In this document: piece after piece, positions 63,705-64,000 of the stretch
How positions within the stretch are numbered: the stretch's first letter is position 1
Layout of the letters: each line of letters begins with the position of its first letter
NCBI RefSeq assembly: GCF_051020975.1
Contig: NW_027478167.1
Location: 1,984,001 to 2,048,000 of the forward strand
Source: Osmia lignaria lignaria
Lineage: Eukaryota; Arthropoda; Insecta; Hymenoptera; Megachilidae
Length of the DNA stretch: 64,000 nt
Direction: 5' to 3'
Notes under the pieces: generated by a model
The model's database searches: none
What the model saw: the letters and a program-made list of their open reading frames with translations, nothing else
Told to the model about the DNA's origin: nothing
Position numbers and translations under genes: made by a program

Positions 63705-64000
63705 TTGCAGATTTATCTCAAGGGAAGGGGCCTGACGGACATATTTCGAGATATTTCTTCTTCTTGTTGTTCTTCTTCTGCACAGCTAAGCTGGAAGTGG
63801 CATTTGCAGCTCGCAATAGTGCAGAGTTATCTCAAAGAAAGGGGCCACGGTGTTTCAGTATCTCTATTATGTTGGTGCGGCTTCGGAACTTTTAAATATC
63901 TTGATATATCTCGAGAACTACGCATCTGTTCAAAAAATATCATAGAACATAAAAAGTAGGAATCCTAATTTTCTACAAAAAAGGTCTCTTAACATTTTGC
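63705..64000 (+). repeat. Partial satellite monomer at right edge
   Basis: A Y/L/E unit that stops at offset 296, inside cattttgc. Its tail has tctgttcaaaa and taggaatcctaattttc as in 59519. The array continues beyond the window. Confidence 0.96.

Larger units (their letters stand above)
1..64000 (+). repeat. 322-bp satellite DNA array, about 199 monomers
   Basis: Every part of the window aligns to one 322-bp unit in one orientation. Landmarks such as ttgcagat, the TTC/TTG tract, ggggccacggtgtttctgt, ggcttcggaac and catagctcgcttcg recur every 322 bases from edge to edge. A hand count of one L/E-type monomer gives 126 G+C of 322 (39%). I found no unique sequence, inversion or inserted element. 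Neighbouring copies differ at a few to about twenty positions by eye. Because 322 is not a multiple of three, no frame can run through successive copies. The family is not one I recognise. Heterochromatic (centromeric or pericentromeric) satellite of a eukaryote, possibly an insect, is the best reading from structure; the lineage is a guess. Confidence 0.98.

Noticed and set aside
1..64000. CRISPR array
   Set aside because: The period is 322 bp with no short constant repeat separating unique spacers. Whole units are repeated and there are no cas genes.
1..64000. Giant repetitive protein gene
   Set aside because: 322 is not divisible by three, and every unit has stops in all frames, so no frame can cross units.
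1..64000. Ribosomal DNA intergenic spacer repeats
   Set aside because: No rRNA sequence appears in 64 kb, and the array is far longer than ordinary spacer subrepeat runs.

Overview
The whole 64 kb window is one uninterrupted, head-to-tail tandem array of a 322-bp satellite monomer (about 199 copies, 39% G+C by hand count of one monomer). It starts and ends inside a monomer, so the array continues past both edges. I see no protein-coding gene, rRNA or tRNA gene, transposon, inverted segment or unique DNA. Such a long homogeneous array with irregular higher-order structure is typical of eukaryotic centromeric, pericentromeric or other heterochromatic satellite DNA. The many ATATCTCGA/TCGAGATAT words remind me of insect satellites, but the lineage is a low-confidence guess and I do not recognise the family.

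Phase is almost perfect. If a monomer is taken to begin at the TTG of the 'ttgcagat' segment, starts fall at 272 + 322n up to 36980. There are then five single-base indels (near 37191, 37577, 38224, 39122 and 57615), and the phase is otherwise unbroken to 64000. Divergence is almost all substitution. Monomers are mosaics of a few modules. Heads are Y (gatttatctcaaggg), Q (gattcagctcaaagg) and H (gattcatctcaaggg, followed by ggggtctg). Middles are R (gcggctcgcactagtgc), L (gcagctcgcaatag), F (ccagctcgcaatag), V (gcaggtcgcaatag), a (acagctcgcaatag) and S (aagctcgaagtgg). Tails are K (ctcgat..cgaaaac..gcttc..aaattgtagg) and E (cttgat..cgagaac..gcatc..aaaaagtagg).

Layout: 272-1881 mixed lead-in; 1882-7677 three copies of a 1932-bp six-monomer higher-order repeat; 7678-10897 mixed R and Q monomers; 10898-14439 a six-mer followed by a five-mer deletion derivative; 13796-17659 a 1932-bp duplication with almost no differences; 18626-25065 an H/S subfamily island with 2254-bp and 966-bp duplications; 25066-36335 mixed monomers with 322-, 644-, 1610- and 2254-bp duplications; 36336-41487 a 'gcatagytatctgaaag' subfamily that carries four of the five indels; 41488-49859 GAGATATCTC-type monomers ending in a recent 1932-bp duplication; 50504-55655 blocks repeated at 6118 and 2254 bp; 55656-64000 a mixed right part with 1932- and 2254-bp spacings.

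Nothing here works as an operon or pathway. What the window records is satellite turnover: unequal crossover in steps of 1 to 8 monomers, module exchange between subfamilies, and amplification of private mutations, including nonsense mutations in the fortuitous reading frames. Part 2 highlights the irregular 5/6/7-mer register, the near-identical recent duplications, four copies of one decamer per monomer in inverted pairs, and splice-site-like signals in every copy. All identity statements are by eye.
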